Made by a program: the position numbers and the translations under genes | Assembly (NCBI GenBank): GCA_017629415.1 | Contig: JAGBXG010000081.1 | Location: 1 to 17,765, forward strand | DNA from: Pseudomonadota bacterium | GTDB lineage: Bacteria > Myxococcota > Bradymonadia > UBA4248 | Reading direction: 5' to 3' | Length of the DNA stretch: 17,765 bases | Notes under the pieces: generated by a model | Told to the model about the DNA's origin: nothing | Seen by the model: the letters and a program-made list of their open reading frames with translations, nothing else | Database searches by the model: none | Shown here: in pieces, positions 1-6,488 of the stretch | Layout: each line of letters begins with the position of its first letter | Position numbering within the stretch: the stretch's first letter is position 1

Positions 1-24
1 GCCCCCTGCGCGTCTATTGGCGCG

Positions 25-53
25 GCGTATGAAGGCCGAAAGGCCGAAATAGC
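25..53 (-). repeat. Inner bulged-C hairpin unit, first of two identical copies
   Basis: This 29-bp unit is identical to 66-94. On the minus strand it begins GCTAT and ends ATACGC, with GGCC/GGCC pairing inside and a TTC/TTC internal loop. The single unpaired C of the family core is kept. It lies within the loop of the outer palindrome (arms 10-24 and 96-111), in the opposite orientation. Confidence 0.75.
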
Positions 54-65
54 CGCGCGCGCAGT

Positions 66-94
66 GCGTATGAAGGCCGAAAGGCCGAAATAGC
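66..94 (-). repeat. Inner bulged-C hairpin unit, second of two identical copies
   Basis: Exact duplicate of the 29 bases at 25-53, separated by 12 GC-rich bases. It shares the minus-strand GCTAT...ATACGC core with unpaired C. Two identical copies suggest a recent duplication or two insertions into the same loop. Confidence 0.75.
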
Positions 95-184
95 ACGCGC
101 CAATACGACGCTACCCCCACTGCGGCTCCGCCGCAACGCCGCCAAAGGGGCTCCTCCCCTTTGGAAACCCCTTGCGTAAAACTC

Positions 185-1075
185 ATGACCCTGCCCGATT
201 TCACAGATTCCGCACAGACCCAGGCTGTACTGGCCATGCTGCTCGCAGAAACCTCACGCGAACTTCAAGCATGGATTGCCAGCCAACAGGATTTGTGCGC
301 CCAAGGGACACCACTTGACGATCCCGCATGGGGACATGTGCGCATGCAGCCGGCACCTGCCGTTCAGCCGCCTGCACGACACGAAACGGTACGGCATGAA
401 CCTCCCAAACAGACAACGGCTGCCCCGCAAACAAGCGGCGCAACCATGTCGATGTTCAAATCCCTGCGAAAAGCCCCACCAAAACCCCAGCTTTACACGA
501 CGACAGAACGCATGCTCGCGCTCGAAGTTCTCGCCGCCAAAGCAGGCGCATGCCGACAATGCCTGCTAGGATGCAAAAGACAGGGCATTTTTGCAGGCTA
601 CGGCCCGGCCGATGCCAAAATCATGTTCATCGCCGCCGGCGGAAACCCCAAAGAACTCGAAACGGGCAGAATCATGACCGGCGAAGCCGGAGAAATGCTC
701 GACAGAATCGTGGCGGCCATGGCAAAACTCTCCCCCATTGCCGAACCCGAACGCATTTATATGACAAATGTCCTCAAATGCGCCCATGTTCCACCCCGCC
801 CACAAGCCTTAGAAGCAGCGCGCAAATGCCTCCCTGTCTTGCGCGAAGAAATTGCCATCGTTGCCCCGAAAGTCATCATCATCTGGGGAGAGTTCGCCTT
901 TCGGGCCATGTTTGGCAACGATGCACTTATCAGCCAGGTTCGCGGTCAAGTTTTCAAATTTGAAGGCATCAGCGCCATACCGACCCACCATCCCATGGAA
1001 ATGGTCAAAAATCCCAAACTGAAAGGAAGAACATGGGCCGATCTTCAAGCGGCTCTCGAAATTGCTAAAAGTTAA
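185..1075 (+). CDS. Divergent Fe-S uracil-DNA glycosylase-fold protein
   Basis: A 296-residue protein whose C-terminal half (about 120-295) matches the family 4/5 uracil-DNA glycosylase fold. Possible cluster ligands are C123 and C126 (C-x2-C), with C199 and C215 separated by 15 residues as in [4Fe-4S] UDGs. TNVLKC (N195) matches the conserved TNxxKC strand and THHP (H268, H269) the catalytic HPS-like loop. The GEAPG motif A, which carries the catalytic acid in family 4, reads AAGGN here (about 150-154), although the following TGR...GEAGEML is kept. Activity may therefore be altered or lost. Residues 1-110 form a helical start and a Pro/Gln-rich linker not usual in the family. The ATG at 185 is preferred; an in-frame TTG at 161 lies inside the repeat hairpin. 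Neither has a clear Shine-Dalgarno sequence. Fold confident, activity uncertain. Confidence 0.8.
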   Translation: MTLPDFTDSAQTQAVLAMLLAETSRELQAWIASQQDLCAQGTPLDDPAWGHVRMQPAPAVQPPARHETVRHEPPKQTTAAPQTSGATMSMFKSLRKAPPKPQLYTTTERMLALEVLAAKAGACRQCLLGCKRQGIFAGYGPADAKIMFIAAGGNPKELETGRIMTGEAGEMLDRIVAAMAKLSPIAEPERIYMTNVLKCAHVPPRPQALEAARKCLPVLREEIAIVAPKVIIIWGEFAFRAMFGNDALISQVRGQVFKFEGISAIPTHHPMEMVKNPKLKGRTWADLQAALEIAKS

Positions 1076-1128
1076 CATTCAGACATCTCATATCGCAATG
1101 ACTGCCTGAATATCCGGTTCACGCCGTG

Positions 1129-1152
1129 CGTTTTGACCATAAAACCAAAACG
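1129..1152. other. Small inverted repeat upstream of the sigma54 activator gene
   Basis: CGTTTTG (1129-1135) and CAAAACG (1146-1152) form a 7-bp inverted repeat with a 10-base spacer, ending about 23 bases before the ATG at 1176. It could be an operator or an mRNA hairpin. No T-run follows, so it is not a terminator. Little more can be said. Confidence 0.35.
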
Positions 1153-1175
1153 CCAACCCCAGCGAGAAACCTAAA

Positions 1176-2960
1176 ATGCCATATCTGTCCATTGATCATT
1201 TGGTTCGCGACACGCGAGCACATGAACTTTATAAAAAAATTACCACACTCGGCGCTTCCGAAGATAACGATATTGTATGCCAGGGTATCGGAATGGAAGA
1301 TGCCCATGCCGTCATTTATCTCGAAAATAATGGCTTTGAAATCGAACCGGCATCCCGAAAAGCTGAAATTTTTATCAACGGCAAGAGAATTAAGAAAAAA
1401 ACGGCTTTTGCACACCAAGATAAACTGACCTTCGGCACCATTGAAGCTCAGTTCTCTCTTTTTGGCGAATCCCCCAAAACTGCCCAAGCCGATCACTCCG
1501 CAGACTACACAGCCGAAGCTTTTCTCAAGCTTCAGAAACTCGCCGAAGATCTGACTCAGACTTACAATGTCGAATCCATACTCACACACGTGATGGACGA
1601 TGTCATTGCACTTGTCCACGCGGATAAAGGCTTCTTGCTGCTCATACGAGACGGCAAAATTCACAGCCAGGTTTCAAGAAACTATCATCAGGAATCTATC
1701 GATGATTCATTGTTTTCGGATTCTATTGTCCGGCATGTTATAGAAACCAAACAACCGCTGATTGTCCGCGATGCGCTCAACGATGAAAACTTCAATGCAT
1801 CTCAGAGCGTCATCGATATGCGTTTCTGCAGTGTCATGTGTACGCCTCTCGTCGATCGCGGTACGATTATTGGACTGATTTATGTCGGCAATGACAATAT
1901 TGTCAGCCAGTTCAAGCCGCAGCATCTGGAAGCACTCAGGCTTTTTGCCGCCCAGATATCCTTGATTTTGGCCAATGCCATCCTCGTCGATGATCTGACT
2001 TTTGAGAACAAAAGCCTTGCATCCCAAATTGAGGATCTCAAGTTTGGCAATATTATCGGCAATTGTCAGCCCATGCGCGAGATATTTGGAACCGTCAAAC
2101 GCGTGGCAGCAACCGATGTCACCGTACTTATTGAGGGGGAAACCGGCACAGGCAAGGAACTGATAGCTCAGGAATTGCACAGACAGTCCAACAGAGCCAA
2201 AGGGCCGTTTGTCGTCATCAATTGCGGTGCCATTCCTGCCAATCTGCTCGAAAGTGAGCTGTTTGGCCATGTTAAAGGTGCCTTCACAGGTGCCATCCAG
2301 ACCAAACTGGGCAAATTCCAGCAAGCCAACGGCGGCACCCTTTTCCTCGATGAAATTGGAGAAATGCCTCAGGATCTGCAAGTCAAACTCCTGCGCGTTC
2401 TTCAAGAAAGATATGTCATTAAAGTCGGCAGCAACAATGTCGAAAATATTGATATCCGCATTGTGGCTGCGACCAATAAGAATCTTGAGCTGGAAGTCGC
2501 CGAAGGCCGGTTCCGCGAGGATTTATTTTATCGGCTCAATGTCATTTCCTTGCAGCTGCCGCCGCTTCGCGACCGTGGAGATGATGTGATTCTCATTGCC
2601 AAAGGCTTGATTGAACGCCATGCCAAAGAATTTAACATGGTCGCTAAATCATTGTCTCCCGAAGCCATCATGGCGATTAAAAAATACCGTTGGCCTGGAA
2701 ACGTCAGACAGCTCGAAAATTATGTCAAAAAAGCCCTGATTCTTTCCAATAAGGCTCAAATTTGTGCCGAAGATCTGGGACTCATTCCAGAAGTTCTCAA
2801 GCCTGTCATGTCGCTTGCCGAAGCCAAAGATGACTTCCAACGACGTTATATCAACGAAGTTCTTGAACTGAACAATGGCAACAGATCCAAAACCGCACGT
2901 GATTTGGGCGTCGATCCCAGAACCATTTTCCGTCACCTCGAAAAACAGAACGAACGATGA
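1176..2960 (+). CDS. FHA-GAF-sigma54 interaction domain transcriptional activator
   Basis: A 594-residue bacterial enhancer-binding protein that would remodel RNA polymerase holding sigma54. Domains in order: FHA-like (about 25-97), which in this family reads phosphothreonine; GAF (about 130-270), a small-molecule or redox sensor; AAA+ ATPase (about 290-530); Fis-type helix-turn-helix at the C-terminus (about 550-590). The AAA+ motifs are intact: Walker A GETGTGKE (321-328), GAFTGA sigma54-contact loop (368-373), Walker [11 protein letters not shown] (387-396), FREDLFYRL (446-454), [10 protein letters not shown] (506-515). There is no receiver domain, so the input is probably a Ser/Thr kinase through FHA rather than a histidine kinase. 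This architecture is typical of Myxococcota. Its stop overlaps the next gene's ATG (ATGA), so the two are translationally coupled. No -24/-12 sigma54 promoter was recognised nearby, so targets are unknown. Confidence 0.93.
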   Translation: MPYLSIDHLVRDTRAHELYKKITTLGASEDNDIVCQGIGMEDAHAVIYLENNGFEIEPASRKAEIFINGKRIKKKTAFAHQDKLTFGTIEAQFSLFGESPKTAQADHSADYTAEAFLKLQKLAEDLTQTYNVESILTHVMDDVIALVHADKGFLLLIRDGKIHSQVSRNYHQESIDDSLFSDSIVRHVIETKQPLIVRDALNDENFNASQSVIDMRFCSVMCTPLVDRGTIIGLIYVGNDNIVSQFKPQHLEALRLFAAQISLILANAILVDDLTFENKSLASQIEDLKFGNIIGNCQPMREIFGTVKRVAATDVTVLIEGETGTGKELIAQELHRQSNRAKGPFVVINCGAIPANLLESELFGHVKGAFTGAIQTKLGKFQQANGGTLFLDEIGEMPQDLQVKLLRVLQERYVIKVGSNNVENIDIRIVAATNKNLELEVAEGRFREDLFYRLNVISLQLPPLRDRGDDVILIAKGLIERHAKEFNMVAKSLSPEAIMAIKKYRWPGNVRQLENYVKKALILSNKAQICAEDLGLIPEVLKPVMSLAEAKDDFQRRYINEVLELNNGNRSKTARDLGVDPRTIFRHLEKQNER

Positions 2961-3511
2961 AACTGCATCCATGCCTCATGCTGCTGCCGGCATTCCTCAT
3001 GGCAGGATGCCTGTATGTCGCACCGATTGATGAAGAGCCAGATCCAGAAAACGAGCCGCCCTATATCAACATGCTGGATGGCGTCAGCCCGGTCATGGGG
3101 CTGGTCAATATCGATCTGTCTTTCGGCGGCAACCAGGAATTTATTCTTTCAAGTTATGACGATGCCAATCATGATCAACCGCTATATCACCGTGTTGTGA
3201 TTGATTACAGACCGGCAGGAGTATTGACAAACCCGGTCTTTGCCGTAGTTCCCAAAACGATAACCCCCGGCGAAAGAGATCGTATCAGCTATGCCTTCAA
3301 TGCATGTACGGCAGCACTGAGTTATCCTAATGCCATCGTGGACGGCCAATCCATCGATATGTATCTTGTCCTTTCTGATGAACCCTTCATGCACCAGAAC
3401 CAGCTGTTCTCTGCCATGAATTTTACACAGCCTTTCGAGACATCCTCCGGCCGTCAGGCTGTTTGGGTGCAATGGACACTTCAATTTAACGGCACATGCC
3501 CTGCACGTTAA
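2957..3511 (+). CDS. Small lipoprotein of unknown function
   Basis: A 184-residue protein with a lipoprotein signal: MKLH, a hydrophobic core, and the lipobox LMAGC with the modified Cys at residue 18. Leu follows the Cys, so outer-membrane sorting is expected. An acidic, proline-rich stretch (about 22-36) leads into a beta-rich domain. Two later cysteines, one near residue 116 (NAC) and one near the C-terminus (GTCPAR), could form a disulfide. I do not recognise the family. The start overlaps the stop of the sigma54 activator gene by ATGA, so both are made from one mRNA. That suggests a link between the regulator and an envelope function, but the role is unknown. Confidence 0.8.
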   Translation: MKLHPCLMLLPAFLMAGCLYVAPIDEEPDPENEPPYINMLDGVSPVMGLVNIDLSFGGNQEFILSSYDDANHDQPLYHRVVIDYRPAGVLTNPVFAVVPKTITPGERDRISYAFNACTAALSYPNAIVDGQSIDMYLVLSDEPFMHQNQLFSAMNFTQPFETSSGRQAVWVQWTLQFNGTCPAR

Positions 3512-3570
3512 CCCAGGAAATGCACATCAAACCTCAGCACTCTCCAGTTTGAGCCATTGCCATTTATGTT

Positions 3571-3606
3571 GCGCAGGCTATGCCGTAAACGGCATACGCC
3601 ATGCGC
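3571..3606 (+). repeat. Bulged-C hairpin, solitary module (first of a tandem pair)
   Basis: GGCTATGCCG (3576-3585) pairs with CGGCATACGCC (3590-3600) around a TAAA loop, leaving C3597 unpaired. Outer GCGCA (3571-3575) pairs with TGCGC (3602-3606), with A3601 bulged. The CTAT...ATACG core matches the other family members, but the flanking GGGGGC and CTACCCCC modules are absent here. Confidence 0.75.
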
Positions 3607-3642
3607 CGCGCGTCTATTCCGCACTGCGGAATACGCCGCGCG
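3607..3642 (+). repeat. Bulged-C hairpin, solitary module (second of a tandem pair)
   Basis: Left arm 3607-3623 and right arm 3625-3642. CGCGCG pairs with CGCGCG and TATTCCGCA with TGCGGAATA. C3634 is unpaired, and there is one T/C mismatch next to the C-G pair. It directly abuts the hairpin at 3571-3606 in the same orientation, which suggests tandem duplication followed by divergence. No T-run follows. Confidence 0.75.
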
Positions 3643-3918
3643 ATATTTAAAATGAATAAATCCGCGTCTCCGGACAGTTTATCTGTAGAAGACGAACAAA
3701 TGAGCCTGCGGATGTTTGCCAGCAATCCAACTGGGGTGATAAAAATCGACACATTGCGAGGCATGGTTTATGCATTATCGTCTAATCAGGCATGAAAGAT
3801 GCGCGGATAATTCAAGAACGCTTAAATTTTGTAAATTATTTATCAATGATTTTCAAAATTAACGAATTTCATGCCACACCCACATCTTTTCCAATGTCCG
3901 AGAATTTTTTACTCTCTC

Positions 3919-3947
3919 TTGAAGTGTTGCAAATATCGCGTTATAAG
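3919..3947 (+). promoter_or_regulatory. Likely sigma70 promoter for the secreted-protein gene
   Basis: TTGAAG (3919-3924) and TATAAG (3942-3947) are separated by 17 bases, a good match to a housekeeping promoter. Initiation would fall near 3954, giving a leader of about 60 bases before the ATG at 4016. The call rests on sequence match only. Confidence 0.5.
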
Positions 3948-4015
3948 TATGAGATTTGGGGAATGTTTTTCCCGATGTTGATTCGTCTGCATCAAACCAT
4001 CACGGAGAAAAGGTT

Positions 4016-4564
4016 ATGAGAAATCACCTGTTATTCACATGTATGGCATTTTTGTCATTGGCACCTTGTGCGACAGCTCAAGAAATGAATGCCATGATGG
4101 ACAGCAAGATGATGGTGACCTCTGCGGAGCAAGCCGTGACACGTGTAGAAACCGTGATTGCCGAAGCTCAAATCAAGCTGACAGAAGCTCGCGAAGCATC
4201 CGACGTTGCACAAATGGACTGTATTAATGCCCAGCTTGTCAATGCACGAGGATTTTTGAACGTGGTGCAGAATGGCGAATCGAATCTTAAAGATGCCGTA
4301 TCAAGGAACGATCAAGCGGCTCAGCAGCATCACTTCAAGCTTGTTCAGCTTGCAGTATCAAAAGTCGAAGCGATTGAAATCAAGATTTCGGAATGTGTTT
4401 CCGGCATCATTGGACTTTCAAGCGAGACTTCCATGGAAACAACGCGAGTATGCAAAGTCGAGCCTTGTTTAGGTGATGAAAGTTATTACGATCCCGGTCA
4501 TGCCGAAAGCCTCACGCCTGGCAGTGTGACAGACTCCCCTGTTGATGCCTCGCCTTATCTTTAG
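4016..4564 (+). CDS. Small secreted alpha-helical protein of unknown function
   Basis: A 182-residue protein with a Sec signal peptide: MRNH, a hydrophobic core, and likely cleavage after CATA before QEMNAMM (about residue 22). The mature part is mainly helical with Ala/Glu/Gln-rich stretches (about 35-130) that could form a coiled coil. The tail is Ser/Thr/Pro-rich with a C-x4-C pair (RVCKVEPC). Four mature cysteines would allow disulfides in the periplasm. The ATG at 4016 is chosen because GGAGAAAAGG (4004-4013) is a strong ribosome-binding site and the signal peptide starts there; an in-frame upstream ATG at 3956 lacks both. It lies 64 bases before the export operon and on the same strand, so it may be co-transcribed. 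The family is not recognised. Confidence 0.75.
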   Translation: MRNHLLFTCMAFLSLAPCATAQEMNAMMDSKMMVTSAEQAVTRVETVIAEAQIKLTEAREASDVAQMDCINAQLVNARGFLNVVQNGESNLKDAVSRNDQAAQQHHFKLVQLAVSKVEAIEIKISECVSGIIGLSSETSMETTRVCKVEPCLGDESYYDPGHAESLTPGSVTDSPVDASPYL

Positions 4565-4599
4565 CATGTTCAGTATAAGCTTTCTTTCTTGAGATTTTC

Positions 4600-4615
4600 C
4601 AGCGCACTGGCGCTG
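4600..4615 (+). other. Short hairpin before the beta-barrel gene
   Basis: CAGCGC (4600-4605) pairs with GCGCTG (4610-4615) across an ACTG loop, 13 bases before the ATG at 4629. No good Shine-Dalgarno sequence lies in that gap, so the hairpin may affect initiation or mark an unusual leader. No T-run follows, so it is not a terminator. Confidence 0.3.
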
Positions 4616-4628
4616 ATGATGTGATTCT

Positions 4629-5834
4629 ATGTTGAAATATCTTTCACAGGCTGGAATTGGCGCCCTCATGATTATGGGCATCTGCTGTGCTGACTTGGCA
4701 CAGGCCAAAGACTTGACCCCGGAACCAGACGGCATTCAAACGGGCGGTTTTGTCCTGCACCCCGGCGCATCTGCTGCCATCGCATTCGATGCAAGAGGTT
4801 CGCAAGGACACAATGACGGATACGTTGATCTCGGCGTGCAGCTGAACACGCGCCTTGCTAACGAAGAAACCAAATCATGGGACAATAAAGTTACGTTCAA
4901 CTGGAAGCAATATTGGGGCATCGGCGATGCCAAAGCTGACGGCGGACCAGATATCACCGTCAGCACCAACGCCGATCTCTTCAAACAAAGCATGTTCCGG
5001 GTTGCCCCTAACGCCAGCTACTCCTACTTAAGCGATCCCGAAGATGATGATTTGCGACAGGATTTCGTTAATCATCATCTCGCCGCCGGTGTTGCCGCCT
5101 ACATTCAGCCAAGCGCAGGTGCCGTTTTTTCACAAAGAATCGCATATCATTTTGACGGGAAATTCTACCCGGATCATTCCGATGTCTCCAATATGCAGCA
5201 TCGCATTGACGCCGTCACACGCTGGAATTTCCTGCCGCAAACCAGTATGGCACTCAATATCGATTTCAGAATCACCCACTATCTGGAATCGGTCAGAGGC
5301 ACAAGTGATCAGTTTCAGTACGGCGGAAATACAAACAGCACTTCTATGCCTATCCGCCTCACATACAGCCTTCAAGGCCTTATGCTGGCCAGACTCTCCT
5401 ATCAACTCGGCCTCGGATACGCCTATCAATATTATACTAACGGCTTGAAAGAACACATGTTTATCATGAATGCCAAGCTCAAGTACGAATTTGAAGGCAA
5501 AAAATCACTCTCCCTCGAATATAAAAAAGATTTCAATAACGTCATCTACGGCGATTATTATAAAAGCCACCGCGTTGACCTCACTTTTAATGCCCTGTGG
5601 TTTGATCACTTGCAAACTGAAATCGCCGCAGGATTCGGCGCCTTTGATTTCAAATCACTCGAAACGATGCCTAGAACCGACTACCTCGTCAACGCTCAGG
5701 CCAACATCGATTATCACTTCTTCCCCGGCATGAAACTCGGTCTTCACTACAGACTCAGACTTAACGTGAGCGACTATTACGGTGCTAGCTACATCAAAAA
5801 TATGATCTCACTCAACTTCGCTTACGAGTATTGA
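4629..5834 (+). CDS. Outer-membrane beta-barrel protein of a polysaccharide-export operon
   Basis: A 401-residue protein with a Sec signal peptide (hydrophobic to about residue 22, cleavage near AQA-KD at 26). The rest is a run of amphipathic beta strands rich in Tyr, Phe and Trp with short turns, ending in an aromatic terminus (FAYEY) as outer-membrane barrels do. The OPX lipoprotein gene follows 7 bases later and the tyrosine kinase after that. In Myxococcus xanthus, short OPX proteins that lack their own membrane-spanning helix are paired with dedicated beta-barrel porins (EpsX/WzpX type). By position and form this is the likely equivalent pore, though direct homology cannot be judged here. 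No strong ribosome-binding site is visible upstream. A general porin or surface barrel is the alternative. Confidence 0.8.
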   Translation: MLKYLSQAGIGALMIMGICCADLAQAKDLTPEPDGIQTGGFVLHPGASAAIAFDARGSQGHNDGYVDLGVQLNTRLANEETKSWDNKVTFNWKQYWGIGDAKADGGPDITVSTNADLFKQSMFRVAPNASYSYLSDPEDDDLRQDFVNHHLAAGVAAYIQPSAGAVFSQRIAYHFDGKFYPDHSDVSNMQHRIDAVTRWNFLPQTSMALNIDFRITHYLESVRGTSDQFQYGGNTNSTSMPIRLTYSLQGLMLARLSYQLGLGYAYQYYTNGLKEHMFIMNAKLKYEFEGKKSLSLEYKKDFNNVIYGDYYKSHRVDLTFNALWFDHLQTEIAAGFGAFDFKSLETMPRTDYLVNAQANIDYHFFPGMKLGLHYRLRLNVSDYYGASYIKNMISLNFAYEY

Positions 5835-5841
5835 GGTCTGC

Positions 5842-6486
5842 ATGCCGAGGCGTTCCATCTTTGAGGCCATCCCATACAGCACAGGAATTGGCACAATTGC
5901 TGTGCTGATTGCCTCATTACTCATGTTATCTGCATGTGCCGCATCTGTCTCAAACGACTGGCAAACACGCCTCAGCACATGCCCGACAAGCGTTGAACTC
6001 GGCAAATTTATGCCTTGGGACAGACTCGAAATCCGCGTTTTTGGACAGGAACAACTCAGCGGCGAGTACGAAGTTTCACCTAAAGGCACTATTTCATTCC
6101 CTACACTCGGGGAAATCGATGTCATCGGAAAAAGATGCGATGAACTCGAAATCATTATCAAAGAAAAACTGCAGGCCGAATACCTCAGAGATCCTTCCGT
6201 TGTCTGCATCAACAAAGAAGTCTCCAAAACCGCTGTCACCGTTGACGGACAAGTACAAAAACCCGGCATCGTCGAATTCAGACCAGGACTCATGCTGACC
6301 GATGTCATCGCACAATCTGGCGGCCCCGATGTCAGAGCCATGACAAATGCTGTCGTCATCGTCAGAAAACATGACAACCAAGCAGAATCCGTCACCGTTC
6401 CATACCAAGACATTCTCATGGGCAAGGCCCCTAATGTCTGCATGCACCCCGCTGATCTCGTTTATGTTCCACAGTCCGTATTTTAG
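5842..6486 (+). CDS. Short OPX-family polysaccharide export lipoprotein (Wza-like)
   Basis: A 214-residue outer-membrane polysaccharide export protein. The lipoprotein signal has a hydrophobic core (about 17-30) and lipobox LSAC (Cys32). A polysaccharide-export (PES) domain spans about 56-124, with MPWDRLEIRVFG and the YEVSPKGTISFPTLGEI strand pair typical of the family. One SLBB domain fills 130-214 (VTVDGQVQKPGIVEF, then LMLTDVIAQSGG). E. coli Wza has about 380 residues with further SLBB repeats and a C-terminal membrane-spanning amphipathic helix; both are missing here. The protein therefore cannot form its own outer-membrane pore in the Wza manner and probably depends on the adjacent barrel. 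A GAGG ribosome-binding site at 5833-5836 overlaps the upstream stop, and the kinase gene starts 2 bases after this stop. Confidence 0.92.
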   Translation: MPRRSIFEAIPYSTGIGTIAVLIASLLMLSACAASVSNDWQTRLSTCPTSVELGKFMPWDRLEIRVFGQEQLSGEYEVSPKGTISFPTLGEIDVIGKRCDELEIIIKEKLQAEYLRDPSVVCINKEVSKTAVTVDGQVQKPGIVEFRPGLMLTDVIAQSGGPDVRAMTNAVVIVRKHDNQAESVTVPYQDILMGKAPNVCMHPADLVYVPQSVF

Positions 6487-6488
6487 CC

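Larger units (their letters stand above)
1..175 (+). repeat. Modular hairpin repeat, copy A (nested, left-truncated)
   Basis: The window opens in the right arm of a GGGGGC...GCCCCC hairpin, so the element begins just outside. Next comes a long imperfect palindrome with arms at 10-24 and 96-111, perfectly paired except for one unpaired C at 106. Then follow CTACCCCCA (about 111-119), a TGCGG/CCGCA hairpin (121-135), and a CCAAAGGGG/CCCCTTTGG hairpin (142-164). The same ordered modules recur at 8759-8918 (minus strand) and 14263-14336. The loop of the main palindrome holds two identical 29-bp units (25-53 and 66-94) that are themselves family members on the opposite strand. The array runs to within about ten bases of the next gene's start. 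Confidence 0.85.
3512..4015. other. Long intergenic region without a convincing gene
   Basis: About 500 bases between the lipoprotein gene and the secreted-protein gene. It holds two bulged-C hairpins (3571-3642), then AT-richer sequence with a promoter-like pair near 3919-3947. Short open frames exist, such as one of about 48 codons from the ATG at 3652, but none has a Shine-Dalgarno site, signal peptide or recognisable domain. It may be a decayed gene. I see no RNA gene. Confidence 0.6.

Noticed and set aside
25..94. Two identical 29-bp direct repeats with a short spacer, a possible CRISPR
   Set aside because: Only two repeats with a 12-base GC-rich spacer, nested in a larger hairpin, and no cas gene nearby. 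They are members of the hairpin family.
161..184. TTG at 161 as the start of the UDG-like gene
   Set aside because: It lies within the CCAAAGGGG hairpin of repeat copy A, and the eight added residues look like translated repeat. The ATG at 185 is simpler, though neither start has a good ribosome-binding site.
3601..3795. Short frame of 64 codons, or 48 codons from the ATG at 3652
   Set aside because: It starts inside the repeat hairpin, has no ribosome-binding site, and shows no domain or signal peptide. A decayed gene remnant is possible but unsupported.
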